Shown piece after piece: positions 54,232 to 63,741 of a stretch of DNA of 64,000 bases. The notes beneath the pieces were generated by a model. It searched no databases and was not told where the DNA came from. It saw only the letters and a list, made by a program, of their open reading frames with translations. Numbering within the stretch: the first letter of the stretch is position 1; every line of letters starts with the position of its first letter. This DNA is from Myxococcota bacterium (GTDB lineage Bacteria; Myxococcota_A; UBA796; UBA2385), in assembly GCA_023150805.1 (NCBI GenBank), contig JAKLKF010000004.1:51869-115868 (forward strand), given 5' to 3'. Both the position numbers and the translations under genes were made by a program.

Positions 54232-55371
54232 GTGCCCTGTCCGACCCTTGCCCTGCGCCGGCTCGCCCTCGCCGGGGCGCTCGTCGCGCTCGCCGCCTGC
54301 CGCTCGGGCGACGGCGCCGACGACACCGGTGCGGCGGCGGGCGACGGCGGCAGCCCGGACGGGGGCGCCGTCCCCGACGGCGGCGGGACGGGAGACGGGG
54401 GCGGCGAACCGACGGACGGCGGCACCGCCAGCGACGGCGGCGGTGCGGGGGACGGCGGGGGGACCGGGACGGACGGCGGCGCCGACGGCGGCTCCGCGGA
54501 CGGCGGCTCCGGGGACGGCGGCACCGAGGCCTTCACGGGCTACGTCCAGGTCGTGTCCGGCGACGTGCACTCCTGCGCCCTGGACAACCGTGGACAGATC
54601 ACCTGTTGGGGCCCGCCCGAGGGCGACGAGAAGGACTACGGCCAGGCCACCCAGGTCCCCGAGGACAGCGACTTCGTGTCGGTCTCGGCCGGCTTCCTGA
54701 GCACTTGCGGCATCCACGCCGACGGCCGCGCCGAGTGCTGGGGGCGCGACCTGGCCGACGAAGCCAGCCCGCCCGACGGGCGGTACCTCGACGTGAACGT
54801 CGGGCACCTGTTCGGCTGCGGCATCCAGGAGGACTCCGACGTCGTCTGCTGGGGCCTGCCCGAGCACGACGACGCGATCCCCGCGGGCCTGGAGCTGGTG
54901 GACCTCGAGGCCAAGGTGCACGGCACCTGCGGCCTGGAGGCCGACGGGGGCATGCAGTGCTGGGGCTACGTCGGCCAGGACAAGCACGAGTACGGACAGA
55001 TCTCGGACGCGCCCAGCGGCGGCTCCTGGCGCTCGGTCGGACTGGGCCTGTACCACGGCTGCGCCGTGCGCTCCGAGGGCACGATCTCCTGCTGGGGCAA
55101 CGACGCCAACGGGGAGTCCTCGCCTCCCTCCGGCAGCGACTGGGTCCAGGTGAGCAGCGGCGACCACTTCTCCTGCGGCCTGGACGACGCCGGCGCCGTC
55201 TCCTGCTGGGGGGTCGAGGTCATGGCCCTGACCCAGCCCGAGGACCTGGTCCTGACCCAGGTCGCCGCCGGCTACGTGCACGCCTGCGGGCTGACCGAGG
55301 CCGGCGAGGTGGTCTGCTGGGGCGCCGCCAGCCCCTACAGCGACGCCTTCCCCAACTGGCGCGGCTACTGA
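54232..55371 (+). CDS. RCC1-repeat lipoprotein
   Basis: This 379-residue lipoprotein has a signal (LAGALVALAAC, lipidated Cys about 23). An Asp/Gly-rich spacer (DGGTASDGGGAGDGGG type, about 30-100) leads to seven or so RCC1-like propeller repeats. Each follows the scheme VSSGDHFSCGLDDAGAVSCWG, with a recurrent Cys-Gly and a C-terminal Trp-Gly. Paired Cys in each blade suggest disulfides. Such propellers are common in myxobacterial surface proteins and act as binding modules; no specific partner can be named. The gene is convergent with the Cys-rich lipoprotein. Confidence 0.85.
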   Translation: MPCPTLALRRLALAGALVALAACRSGDGADDTGAAAGDGGSPDGGAVPDGGGTGDGGGEPTDGGTASDGGGAGDGGGTGTDGGADGGSADGGSGDGGTEAFTGYVQVVSGDVHSCALDNRGQITCWGPPEGDEKDYGQATQVPEDSDFVSVSAGFLSTCGIHADGRAECWGRDLADEASPPDGRYLDVNVGHLFGCGIQEDSDVVCWGLPEHDDAIPAGLELVDLEAKVHGTCGLEADGGMQCWGYVGQDKHEYGQISDAPSGGSWRSVGLGLYHGCAVRSEGTISCWGNDANGESSPPSGSDWVQVSSGDHFSCGLDDAGAVSCWGVEVMALTQPEDLVLTQVAAGYVHACGLTEAGEVVCWGAASPYSDAFPNWRGY

Positions 55372-55391
55372 CGATCGCGCGGCGCCGTCAG
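55368..55391. terminator. Hairpin spanning stops of convergent lipoprotein genes
   Basis: CTGACG (55368-55373) and CGTCAG (55386-55391) pair over 6 bp and contain both stop codons; the 12-base loop can form an inner GCG/CGC pair. No T-run is present. Confidence 0.38.
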
Positions 55392-56206
55392 CACTCGCTG
55401 ACGCAGTCGCAGCTCTCGTCGCAGTCGCTCATGATCGGGCGGCTCGATCCCCCGTCGCAGCTCCGGCGGCAGGCGTCGGCGTCACAGTCGACGCTGGCGC
55501 TGCTGCACGCGCCGGCCGCCGTGCACTCCAGGCTGCAGTCTCCCCGCGGCGCGCAGGAGACGGCCGCGCCGGTGCAGGCGCTCACGCCGGTGCAGGTGGT
55601 CGCGCAGGGCCCCCCCTCCGGGCAGGTCAGCTCCAGCGACAGGCAGGCGCTCACGCCGCTGCAGCGCAGCTCCAGGGCGGCGTCTTCGCCCCCCTCCACG
55701 GTCGCCCGGGCGCAGGCGTTCACCCCGGCGCAGTCGACATCGCACCGCCAGCCGTCCGGACAGGAGATCGTCTCCCCGCTGCAGCCGTTGATCGCGGAGC
55801 AGTCCACGTGGCAGGTGTCGCCGGCGCAGCCGCCGGTGCAGGCGTCGGGGCACTCGCCGCCGCCGAAGTCCAGGAGGTCCGGCGGACAGGACTCGTCTCC
55901 GCCGTCGCCTGTGCCCCCGCCGTCGCCTGTGCTCCCGCCGTCGCCCGCGCCCCCGCCGTCGCCTGTGCTCCCGCCGTCGCCTGTGCTCCCGCCGTCGGGG
56001 CCCGTGTCGTCCCCGTCGGCCGTGCCCCCGTCGGCCGTGCCCCCGTCGGCCGTGCCCCCGTCGGCCGTGCCGCCCCCGTCGGCGGCACCCCCGTCGGCGG
56101 CACCCCCGTCGGCGGGGGGCTGCCCCTGGTCGAAGGGCAGGCTCCCCCGGTTGCAGGCGAGCAGGAGGGCGGCGCCGAGGGCGAAGGAGAAGGCGAGGGC
56201 AGCCAT
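55388..56206 (-). CDS. Cys-rich repeat lipoprotein
   Basis: This 272-residue lipoprotein (signal ending ALLLAC) has about 100 residues of GGTADGGTADGG-type spacer. A disulfide-rich domain of roughly 170 residues follows, built from units of the form C-x-G-V-x-A-C, for example CSGVSACLSLELTC, CTGVSACTGAAVSC and CAGVNACARATVEG. The regular Cys spacing suggests stacked small disulfide loops like adhesin or protective coat modules. A TAGCCT element (56219-56214) lies just before the start. The function is unknown. Confidence 0.7.
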   Translation of the reverse strand: MAALAFSFALGAALLLACNRGSLPFDQGQPPADGGAADGGAADGGGTADGGTADGGTADGGTADGDDTGPDGGSTGDGGSTGDGGGAGDGGSTGDGGGTGDGGDESCPPDLLDFGGGECPDACTGGCAGDTCHVDCSAINGCSGETISCPDGWRCDVDCAGVNACARATVEGGEDAALELRCSGVSACLSLELTCPEGGPCATTCTGVSACTGAAVSCAPRGDCSLECTAAGACSSASVDCDADACRRSCDGGSSRPIMSDCDESCDCVSEC

Positions 56207-56236
56207 GCCGCGCAGGCTACCACGGGCCCTGGCGGG

Positions 56237-58000
56237 TCAGCCCTCGACCAGCACCACCGCGCCGCGAGGCGGAAGCTCCACCGCCAGGCTGCCGTCGGCC
56301 GCCACCGTCCAGGTCTGGCCGCTGCCGGTCAGCGCCCGCCCCAGGCCGTCCACCAGGACCGTGCCAGGCGCGTAGCCGGTCGCCATCGGCGCGCCGTCGA
56401 CCGAGGTGACCGAGGTCTTCGTGTCATGGGTGTTGATGACCACCAGGACCCGCTCCCCCTCCGTCCACCGCTCATAGGCCAGCATCCCGGCGTCCTCCTC
56501 CTGGCCGGTGTGATCGGTGGTCCAGGTGAAGGAGACCGCCCCCCGGCGCAGGGGCTCGTGGGCCTGGCGCAGCGCGGAGAGGGCGGCGATCCAGCGGAAC
56601 AGCTCGCCCTCCGTCTCGTAGCCCGACCACCACAGGGGCTCGCGGTTGGCCGGATCGTTGCCGCCGTCGAAGCCCTGCTCGGTGCCGTAGTACAGCACGG
56701 GCGCCCCGTCGGTGGTCAAGAGCCAGGCCAGCGCCGACTCCAGCGCCGCCACCGGGTCGGTGCCCTCGGATCCGTACTGGTCCACGTCGAACAGGAAGCG
56801 CGCGACGTCGTGGTTGTCCATGAAGTTCAGCGACAGGTCACGCGGGGCGACGCCGACACCCCCTTCGTGCTCGAGCTGGCCCCAGCTGACCTGCTGCTGT
56901 TCGTACAAGGTCTGCACGGTCCGGGTGGCGCCGCCGTACTTGAACACACCGTCGACCACCTGGTACTTGGCGGGGAAGTCGACGACGCTGTCCAGCATGT
57001 CCGGCTGCGTGTAGCGCCCGACCAGGGCGTCGTCGCCGTCGAAGACCTCGCCCATCAGCAGGAAGCGCTCCTTGCCCAGGCTGGCGGCGTGCTGGCGGAT
57101 CGCCGGGCAGAACTCGGTCCAGAAGTCCTCCTCGACGTGCTTGACCGTGTCCAGGCGGAAGCCGTCGACGTTCGTCCGGGTGATCCAGTCGCTGAACACC
57201 TCGATGAGCGCGCGTCGCACGTTGGGGTTCTCGGTCGCCAGGTCCTTGAGCCCGCCGGGGAAGTCGGCCATCACGACCTGGTCCAGGTCGCTCCAGTCCG
57301 TCACCCGCCCGCGCTTGTGGTACCACTCGTCGTTCCAGAACTCGGCCGGGCTGGGCGGCTCCCGGTTGATCTCGGGCATCGACACCCAGCCCAGGGGCGC
57401 CGGCCCGGCCTCACCCAGGCTGGTCCAGCTCTGGATGCCCCGCTCGTCATAGGCGGGATCCCACTCGGTCACGATGTCCAGGCTGTCGCTGCCGTCCGTG
57501 CCGTACCAGGTGGTGACGTCGGCCTGCCCGTTGTGGTTGATGTCGTAGTAGAAGAGCTGCCCCACGTGGTTGACCACCACGTCCACCAGCACCTTGATGT
57601 CGTGCTGGTGCATCACGTCGACCAGCTCCCGCAGCTTGGCGATGTCGCCGAAGTGCGGGTTGACGTCGGTGAAGTCCTGTGTCCAGTAGCCGTGGTACGA
57701 CGCGATGCCCGCGTCCTCCTCCACGTTGACGACCACCGGCGAGATCCAGATGGTCGTCACCCCCAGGGCGGACAGGTAGTCGACCCGGTCGATCAGCCCC
57801 TGGTAGTCGCCGCCCAGGTAGCGGTTGAGGTCCTCGGACCGGCTGACGTTCCAGTCATTGTTCACGTCGCCGTTGGCGAAGCGGTCGACGATGACCTGGT
57901 AGATCACCTCGTCGCGCCAGTCCTCGACGTGGTTGGTGATGGGCGGGTCCTCGCCGTAGGGGATCGAGGCGGAGCAGGCCAGCAGCAGGGTCGGGATCAT
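56237..58000 (-). CDS. GH13 alpha-amylase-family lipoprotein
   Basis: This 587-residue lipoprotein (signal MIPTLLLAC) is a full alpha-amylase-family enzyme. YQVIVDRFANGDVNND and VDVVVNHVG are regions typical of GH13. The nucleophile is in DGFRLDTVKHV, the acid/base in LMGEVFDGDD, and the transition-state Asp in FMDNHDVARF. A C-terminal beta domain follows (ERVLVVINTHDTKTSV...). It lies last in the operon, with its ATG overlapping the maltoporin-like stop (ATGA). It probably cleaves starch or maltodextrin at the cell surface; specificity is unresolved. Confidence 0.93.
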   Translation of the reverse strand: MIPTLLLACSASIPYGEDPPITNHVEDWRDEVIYQVIVDRFANGDVNNDWNVSRSEDLNRYLGGDYQGLIDRVDYLSALGVTTIWISPVVVNVEEDAGIASYHGYWTQDFTDVNPHFGDIAKLRELVDVMHQHDIKVLVDVVVNHVGQLFYYDINHNGQADVTTWYGTDGSDSLDIVTEWDPAYDERGIQSWTSLGEAGPAPLGWVSMPEINREPPSPAEFWNDEWYHKRGRVTDWSDLDQVVMADFPGGLKDLATENPNVRRALIEVFSDWITRTNVDGFRLDTVKHVEEDFWTEFCPAIRQHAASLGKERFLLMGEVFDGDDALVGRYTQPDMLDSVVDFPAKYQVVDGVFKYGGATRTVQTLYEQQQVSWGQLEHEGGVGVAPRDLSLNFMDNHDVARFLFDVDQYGSEGTDPVAALESALAWLLTTDGAPVLYYGTEQGFDGGNDPANREPLWWSGYETEGELFRWIAALSALRQAHEPLRRGAVSFTWTTDHTGQEEDAGMLAYERWTEGERVLVVINTHDTKTSVTSVDGAPMATGYAPGTVLVDGLGRALTGSGQTWTVAADGSLAVELPPRGAVVLVEG

Positions 58001-59328
58001 CGGTAGCTCGCGGAGTTCAGCCACCACTCGGCGCCGACGCCGACGAAGTGCTGGTGGTGGGAGCGGCGGCGGACGTCGTCCTGGGCGAACCACCACCGGG
58101 CGTCGTCGTCCAGGTAGCTGTAGACGTATTGCAGGCGGAGCTGGGGCCGGGCGAAGCCGCCCCGGCGGGGCTGGATGGCGGGCAGGACCGCCAGCTTGGT
58201 GATCTGGGGCACGTCGTGCGCCCCCGAGCGGGGGTTGAGCCCGTCCGGCCGCAGCCACTGGTGGCTGGCCTCCAGGCCCAGCGACAGGTGATCGGTGAAG
58301 AAGACGGTCGGCCGCAGGGCGGCGATGGCCTCCCACCGGTCGTCCACGTCGACGTCGTTGTGGTCGGCGTCCTGGAAGCGCCGCAGGTAGGTGCCGGCCA
58401 TGACGCCGACCGGCCCCGCCTCGTGGTTGCCGGCCAGGGCGACCAGGTGCTCGCTGGCGTCCGTCACCGTCCAGTCGGTGTCATAGCCGGACGCGGGCAC
58501 CTCCAGCTCGTCCCACGCGGCCAGGCCGGTGGCGTAGCGGTACCACAGGTGCACGAAGCTGTCCTCGGCCCAGCCCCAGGCGCTGGCCTGCAGGCCCAGG
58601 ACGGTGCCGCGGTTGGCCGGCAGCGCCTCCTCCACGAAGTCCTCGGCGATGCGGCTGCCCTCGGGCAGCAGGTGCAGCTCGCCGTAGGCGCGCAGGCGGA
58701 AGGTCAGCGCCTGCCCCTCGAAGGTGCGGCCCAGGCGGGCGCTGCCCAGGAAGCGCTGGCGGTCCAGGACCAGCACCTCCTCGGTGCCCACGCCACCGTC
58801 CAGGGGGACGTCCTCGGTCTGGACCATCCAGTCGTCGGCGGCCAGGCGGTTCAGGCCCGCGTGCAGGTCCAGGGCCCAGTCCGGGGGCCGGTAGGACAGG
58901 CCGCCTCCGACCGTGTTCAGATCGTCCAGGGGCCAGAAGTCCAGCAGGTAGATGTCGTCGCCCCGCCACATCCGGGCGCCGGCCCAGGCGACCAGCGGTG
59001 CGCTGGAGAAGCCGTCGACCTCCAGGTACAGGTTGCGCAGGGCCAGGTCGGCGTCCCACTGTCCATCGTAGTGGAACAGGTCGCCGGACAGCGCCGGGGT
59101 GACCACGACCCGGTAGCCCAGGGCCTCGTCCTCGCCGTTGGCGAAGACCACGTCCAGCTCCAGGTAGGGCCCCTGCTCCAGGCGGCTGCCGTGCGAGACG
59201 ACGTTCACCGGCTCGCCGGCGCCACCGCGGGCGTCGGTGGAGACCTGGACCCGGCCGTAGCTGCCCAGCTCGACGCCGGCCCGGGCGGGCCCCACCAGGA
59301 CGAGGGGGAGGAGGGAGAGCGGGAGCAT
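57997..59328 (-). CDS. Maltoporin (LamB)-like outer-membrane protein
   Basis: This 443-residue outer-membrane barrel has a signal peptide (MLPLSLLPLVLVGPARAG). GSYGRVQVSTDARGG is its first strand, and APLVAWAGARMWRGDDIYLLDFWPLDDLNTVGGGLSY matches the LamB block in which a Trp-Ala-Gly-Lys segment precedes Asp-Phe. Further strands end in HQHFVGVGAEWWLN. The last residues SASYR lack the usual terminal Phe. It should admit maltodextrins made by the neighbouring amylases. Its start and stop each overlap a GH13 gene, so the three are co-translated. Confidence 0.8.
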   Translation of the reverse strand: MLPLSLLPLVLVGPARAGVELGSYGRVQVSTDARGGAGEPVNVVSHGSRLEQGPYLELDVVFANGEDEALGYRVVVTPALSGDLFHYDGQWDADLALRNLYLEVDGFSSAPLVAWAGARMWRGDDIYLLDFWPLDDLNTVGGGLSYRPPDWALDLHAGLNRLAADDWMVQTEDVPLDGGVGTEEVLVLDRQRFLGSARLGRTFEGQALTFRLRAYGELHLLPEGSRIAEDFVEEALPANRGTVLGLQASAWGWAEDSFVHLWYRYATGLAAWDELEVPASGYDTDWTVTDASEHLVALAGNHEAGPVGVMAGTYLRRFQDADHNDVDVDDRWEAIAALRPTVFFTDHLSLGLEASHQWLRPDGLNPRSGAHDVPQITKLAVLPAIQPRRGGFARPQLRLQYVYSYLDDDARWWFAQDDVRRRSHHQHFVGVGAEWWLNSASYR

Positions 59329-61613
59329 CACTTCACCCAGATCGCGTACTGCCAGCCGTCCAGGCTCACCTGGAGGCGACCGCCGCTGGCCGTGACGTCG
59401 CCCGCGTTGCCGGTGGCGTCGGTGAACAGATCCCCGTCGATGCCCAGGGCGGACACGTCGACGGACTCGCTGCGGGAGGAGGAGCCCTTGTTCAGGGCGA
59501 CGATGGCGACGTCGCCGCCGCCGTTGTCGCGGGCATAGACCAGCAGGCTGTCGTCCACCCAGAGCTGGACCCGCTCGCCCCGGCGCAGGGCGGCGCTCTC
59601 GGCCCGGGCGCGCCCGATCTGCCGGGTGCGCTCGAGCAGCTCCTGCTGGTTGGCCGACAGGTAGGGGTCGAAGTCCATCATCCGGCGGTTGTCGGGGTCG
59701 CCGCCGCCGTGCCGGCCGATCTCGTCGCCGTAGTACAGCAGGGGGACGCCGGGCTGGGTGAAGGTGAAGGCCAGGGCCATCGACTGGCGGTCGATGAGAT
59801 CCCACTGGGTGATGGCGCTGCCCCCCTCCTTCATCGGGTCGTCGTACCAGCCGCTCCAGCAGTCGCCCACCTGGCCGGTGACCGCGCTGGCGAAGCGCTC
59901 GACGTCGTGGTTGCCGATGAAGGGGCTCATCGGCGCGCCGCCGTACCAGGACTGCCCGGTGGCGACCGTGCTCTCCAGGTCGCGGAAGGAGCCGTCGGAC
60001 ACGAAGGCGCTGCGGATGCCCCAGTACAGCGGGAAGTCGAACTGGGCGTCCAGCTCGCTGTCGCCCACGTAGTCCATGATCAGGCCGTGGTCGGAGCTGA
60101 AGGTCTCGCCCACCAGGTAGAAGGGCGCGCCGCCGCCGGCCTCGAAGTCGTCCCGCAGCCGCATCGACAGCGAGCGCATGATCACGTGGTCCATGTGCTT
60201 GGCGGCGTCGATGCGGACGGCGTCCACGTCGTAGGTCTGCACCAGGGTCAGGGTGTCGTCCAGAACCTGCTGCACCAGGTCGTGGTTCTTGTACGACAGG
60301 TCGGGCAGGTAGTCGGTGAACCAGCACTCGATCGGCTTCTCCTCCCAGCCGCAGCCCGAGCTGCCGCAGACGCAGCCCTCGCTGAACCACTCGGGGTGCT
60401 CGTCGATGTAGCTGTGATCCTCGTGCACGTGGTTGAGCACCAGGTCGAAGAGCACGCGGATGCCCTGGCGGTGCGCCTCCTCGATGACCTCCACCAGGCG
60501 CTCGCCGGCGGCGGCCTCGGTGTCGCCCCACCGGTCCTCGATGCCCAGCGGGTCGACCGGCCAGTAGCCGTGGTAGCCCGAGTAGGAGCGGCCGTCGGTG
60601 GCGCCCATCCAGGCGCCCTCGGCGTTGTCGTACAGGGGGGACAGCCAGATGGTGCGCACGCCCAGGTCCGTGAAGTAGCCCTCCTGCAGCGCGTGCAGCA
60701 CGCCCAGCAGGTCGCCGCCCTGGTAGTCGGCGCACTCGGCCACGCCGACCGGATCGATCTCTCCGTCGCCGTTGCGGAAGCGGTCGGTGAAGACGAAGTA
60801 CATCAGGCCGTCCGTCCACTCGAAGGCCTGGTCCTCGACCCACAGGGGCACGAACAGGGGCTCGTTCTCGGCCCGGCGCCCGGCCTCGTCTCCGGCCCAC
60901 ACCCGCAGCGAGTGCTTGCCGGGCGACAGGCCGCTCAGGTCGACCTCCAGGGTGCCCGCCTCCACGTCGACGGTGGGCGTCACCTCCACGTCGCCGACGG
61001 TGACGGTGACGGCGTCGGGGTCGATGGCCGCCTCGTCGGCGGCGCTGGCGAGCTGGACGGTGGCGGTCAGCCGACCGTCCGAGGTCGCCTGGGCCTCGAC
61101 CGTCTGCAGCAGGGGCAGGGTGCAGTCGCCCACCCGCAGGTTGCGGTTCTCGCTGCCGTCCACCCACTTGCTGTAGACGGACTCCGGGGGGCTGCCCTCC
61201 CAGGCGCCGTCGACGACGAACTTGTAGCCGTACTCGCCCGGCTCCAGCGCCCCCAGGCTGGCGGTCCAGGTCCCGTCGCCGCCCCGGGTCATCGCCTGGG
61301 GCGACCAGCCGTTGAACTCGCCGGCGACCTGGACGGTGGAGGGGGATCCGCTGGTGCCGTAGGAGACGGTCACCTCGCAGTCGCGCACGGTGAGGATCTC
61401 GCGCGGCTCGGTGCCCCCGTCGCCGCCGCCGTCCCCGCCGCCGTCGCCGCCCCCGTCGCCGGTGCTGCCCGCGTCGGTGCCGCCGGCGTCGTAGCCCTCT
61501 CCGCCGTCGCCGCTGCCGGGGTCCCAGGGCGTGTCGGGGACGGGATCGCAGTCCTCCCCCAGGCAGTCGGACTTGCAGGCGGGCAGGAGCAGGAGGGCAG
61601 CGAGGGGGAGCAT
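59328..61613 (-). CDS. GH13 lipoprotein with CBM48-like N-domain
   Basis: This 761-residue lipoprotein (signal ending LLLLPAC) has an Asp/Gly spacer (GGDGGGDGGGDGG). Its glycogen-binding CBM48-like domain (about 75-165, VQVAGEFNGWSPQAM) is followed by an Ig-like linker (about 170-260) and the GH13 barrel. Catalytic blocks are VDAVRIDAAKHMD (nucleophile), LVGETFSSDHG (acid/base) and FIGNHDVERF. A Cys-rich segment near CVCGSSGCGWEEKPIECWF suggests disulfides. It is a surface amylopullulanase or neopullulanase-like enzyme. Confidence 0.93.
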   Translation of the reverse strand: MLPLAALLLLPACKSDCLGEDCDPVPDTPWDPGSGDGGEGYDAGGTDAGSTGDGGGDGGGDGGGDGGTEPREILTVRDCEVTVSYGTSGSPSTVQVAGEFNGWSPQAMTRGGDGTWTASLGALEPGEYGYKFVVDGAWEGSPPESVYSKWVDGSENRNLRVGDCTLPLLQTVEAQATSDGRLTATVQLASAADEAAIDPDAVTVTVGDVEVTPTVDVEAGTLEVDLSGLSPGKHSLRVWAGDEAGRRAENEPLFVPLWVEDQAFEWTDGLMYFVFTDRFRNGDGEIDPVGVAECADYQGGDLLGVLHALQEGYFTDLGVRTIWLSPLYDNAEGAWMGATDGRSYSGYHGYWPVDPLGIEDRWGDTEAAAGERLVEVIEEAHRQGIRVLFDLVLNHVHEDHSYIDEHPEWFSEGCVCGSSGCGWEEKPIECWFTDYLPDLSYKNHDLVQQVLDDTLTLVQTYDVDAVRIDAAKHMDHVIMRSLSMRLRDDFEAGGGAPFYLVGETFSSDHGLIMDYVGDSELDAQFDFPLYWGIRSAFVSDGSFRDLESTVATGQSWYGGAPMSPFIGNHDVERFASAVTGQVGDCWSGWYDDPMKEGGSAITQWDLIDRQSMALAFTFTQPGVPLLYYGDEIGRHGGGDPDNRRMMDFDPYLSANQQELLERTRQIGRARAESAALRRGERVQLWVDDSLLVYARDNGGGDVAIVALNKGSSSRSESVDVSALGIDGDLFTDATGNAGDVTASGGRLQVSLDGWQYAIWVK

Positions 61614-61620
61614 GGCAGCC

Positions 61621-63741
61621 TCAGTCGACGAGATCGCAGGTGGTGTCGGCCGGCAGGTAGAGGCGGGCGCCCCAGGCCGGCAGGTGGACAGAGGGGCGGT
61701 CGCCGGGCACCAGGACCGCGGGGGCGCCGCCGTCGAGCACGTCGACGTAGGCGCCGTCGCCCAGGTCCAGGGTCGGCGGCAGGGGGATGGACAGGCGGCG
61801 CTCGGTGGCGCTGGCGTTGACCACCAGCACCGCGGGGCGGCCGTCGCCGAGATCGCGGGCGTGGGCGTAGCCGGGGCCCTCGGCCAGCAGGGGCACCCGG
61901 GCGCCGGTGCGCAGGGCGGGCAGGCAGGCGCGGGCGCGGCCCAGCAGGCGGACCCGCTCCAGGGTCTGTGCCTGGAGGGCGGAGAGCGCGGCGCCCCACG
62001 GCATCGGGCGGCGGCTGTCGGGGTCGGTGGCGCCGGCCAGGCCCAGCTCGTCGCCCTGGTAGATCACGGGCGCGCCCGGCAGGGACAACACGATGGCCTG
62101 GGCGGCGACCAGCTTGTCATACGGCGCCGCATCCTCGGGCTGGGGCGGTGGCGCGCCCCAGGGGTCGCCGGTCTCGTCTCCGGCGGCCTCGGACAGGAAG
62201 CGGCTGACGTCGTGGTTGCCGACGAAGGGGGCCATCACCGCGCCCGAGCCGGCCCACTGGTCCTCGCTCTCGGCCAGGATGTCCTCGAAGGCGGCGGCGT
62301 CGCCCGACTCCCAGGCCAGCAGCTCCCGCAGCCCCCACATGACGGGGAAGTCGAACTGCCCGTCCAGGCCGTGCGGCCCCAGGTTCTTGCGGATGTCTGC
62401 CCAGCCCTGGGTGCCGGTGAAGGTCTCGCCCACCAGGTAGAAGGGGGCGCCGGCCGGGGCCAGCTCCGTGCGCACGGCCTGGACCAGGTGGCGCACGGCG
62501 ACCCGCGAGACCATCGGCACCGCGTCGACGCGGAAGCCGTCGAGATCGTAGCGGGTGGCCCAGGCCAGGGTGTCCGCGGTCATCGCCTGCACCACCGCGG
62601 GCTGGTCCCAGTCCAGGTCGGGCAGGTAGGGCGTGAACCAGCAGGTCTCCATCGCCTCGGACCACGGACAGACCTCGCTGCCGCAGACGCAGTCGGGATC
62701 CTCGTGGAACCAGCCCTGGTCCTGGAAGGCCTGCCGGTAGGGGTGGTCCTGGTGCACGTGGTTGGGCACCACGTCCAGGATCACCCGGATGCCGCGGGCG
62801 TGGGCGGCGGCCACCAGGGCGTGGACGGACGCCTCGTCGCCGAAGGCCGGCTCGACCTGGTCGGCGCTGACCGGCCAGTAGCCGTGGTAGCCCTCGTAGT
62901 CGTGGCCGTCGTTGCCCGGCCAGGCGCCCGGCGCCACCCGCGCCAGGGGCGAGATCCACAGCGCAGAGACGCCCAGCGCGTCGAACCAGCCGGCCTGCAC
63001 CTGGGCGGTCAGGCCCGCCAGGTCGCCGCCCATGCGGCTGCCGATCCGGTCGGGCTGCCAGCCCTGGGGCGCGATCGGTCCGTCCTGGTCGGCGAAGCGG
63101 TCGATCACGACCTGGTAGACCAGGGCGCCGTCCCAGGAGAAGGGATCGTCCTCGACCCAGGTCGCGGCCCGCGCGATCTGGGTCGTCCGGCCGTCGCGGT
63201 CCTGGGCGGAGAGCCGGATCGTGTGCTTGCCCGGGGGCAGGCCCGTGGCCGTGAGCGCCAGGCGGCCGGTCGACGGCGAGGCGGTGGCGGTCAGCGGCTG
63301 CCCGCCGCTCAGCTCGGCCCGCAGCGTGGACGGATCCAGGCGCGCGCCGCCCTGCCCGCGCAGGAAGCGGGCCTGCACGGTCAGCTCGCCGTGGGCCGTG
63401 GCCTGGACCTGCTCCAGCTCGATGGCCGGGTCCGAACAATCCTCGACCCGCAGCAGGGAGCGCTCCTGGCCGGTGCCGGGGTCGTGGTCCAGCAGCGGCT
63501 GGAGCAGGTCCAGCGTGCGCGCGCCGTCCACCAGCAGCCAGTAGGGGTGGTCGCCCGGCGGCAGGTCCAGGCCCAGGGCCCAGGCGCCAGGCTCCACCGG
63601 CTCCAGCGGCTCGGTGGCGAAGCCGCTCCAGGCGCCGACCACCTCGACCCGGCCGGCGCTGCCATCGTCGACGAACCACACCGTGGGCGAACAGTCCCGC
63701 TGGGGAGCGCAGGCCAGCAGCAGGGGCAGCAGGGTGATCAC
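61621..63741 (-). CDS. GH13 lipoprotein, paralogue of the adjacent enzyme
   Basis: This 706-residue lipoprotein (signal ending LLPLLLAC) has an early region resembling CBM48 (VEVVGAWSGFATEPLEPV). An Ig-like linker and a GH13 barrel follow, with DGFRVDAVPMV, LVGETFTGTQG and FVGNHDVSRF. The insert CVCGSEVCPWSEAMETCWF matches the neighbour's, and the two genes probably arose by tandem duplication. It has no Asp/Gly spacer after the lipobox, unlike the neighbour. The GTG start overlaps the stop of the PEGA gene (GTGA). Confidence 0.92.
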   Translation of the reverse strand: MITLLPLLLACAPQRDCSPTVWFVDDGSAGRVEVVGAWSGFATEPLEPVEPGAWALGLDLPPGDHPYWLLVDGARTLDLLQPLLDHDPGTGQERSLLRVEDCSDPAIELEQVQATAHGELTVQARFLRGQGGARLDPSTLRAELSGGQPLTATASPSTGRLALTATGLPPGKHTIRLSAQDRDGRTTQIARAATWVEDDPFSWDGALVYQVVIDRFADQDGPIAPQGWQPDRIGSRMGGDLAGLTAQVQAGWFDALGVSALWISPLARVAPGAWPGNDGHDYEGYHGYWPVSADQVEPAFGDEASVHALVAAAHARGIRVILDVVPNHVHQDHPYRQAFQDQGWFHEDPDCVCGSEVCPWSEAMETCWFTPYLPDLDWDQPAVVQAMTADTLAWATRYDLDGFRVDAVPMVSRVAVRHLVQAVRTELAPAGAPFYLVGETFTGTQGWADIRKNLGPHGLDGQFDFPVMWGLRELLAWESGDAAAFEDILAESEDQWAGSGAVMAPFVGNHDVSRFLSEAAGDETGDPWGAPPPQPEDAAPYDKLVAAQAIVLSLPGAPVIYQGDELGLAGATDPDSRRPMPWGAALSALQAQTLERVRLLGRARACLPALRTGARVPLLAEGPGYAHARDLGDGRPAVLVVNASATERRLSIPLPPTLDLGDGAYVDVLDGGAPAVLVPGDRPSVHLPAWGARLYLPADTTCDLVD

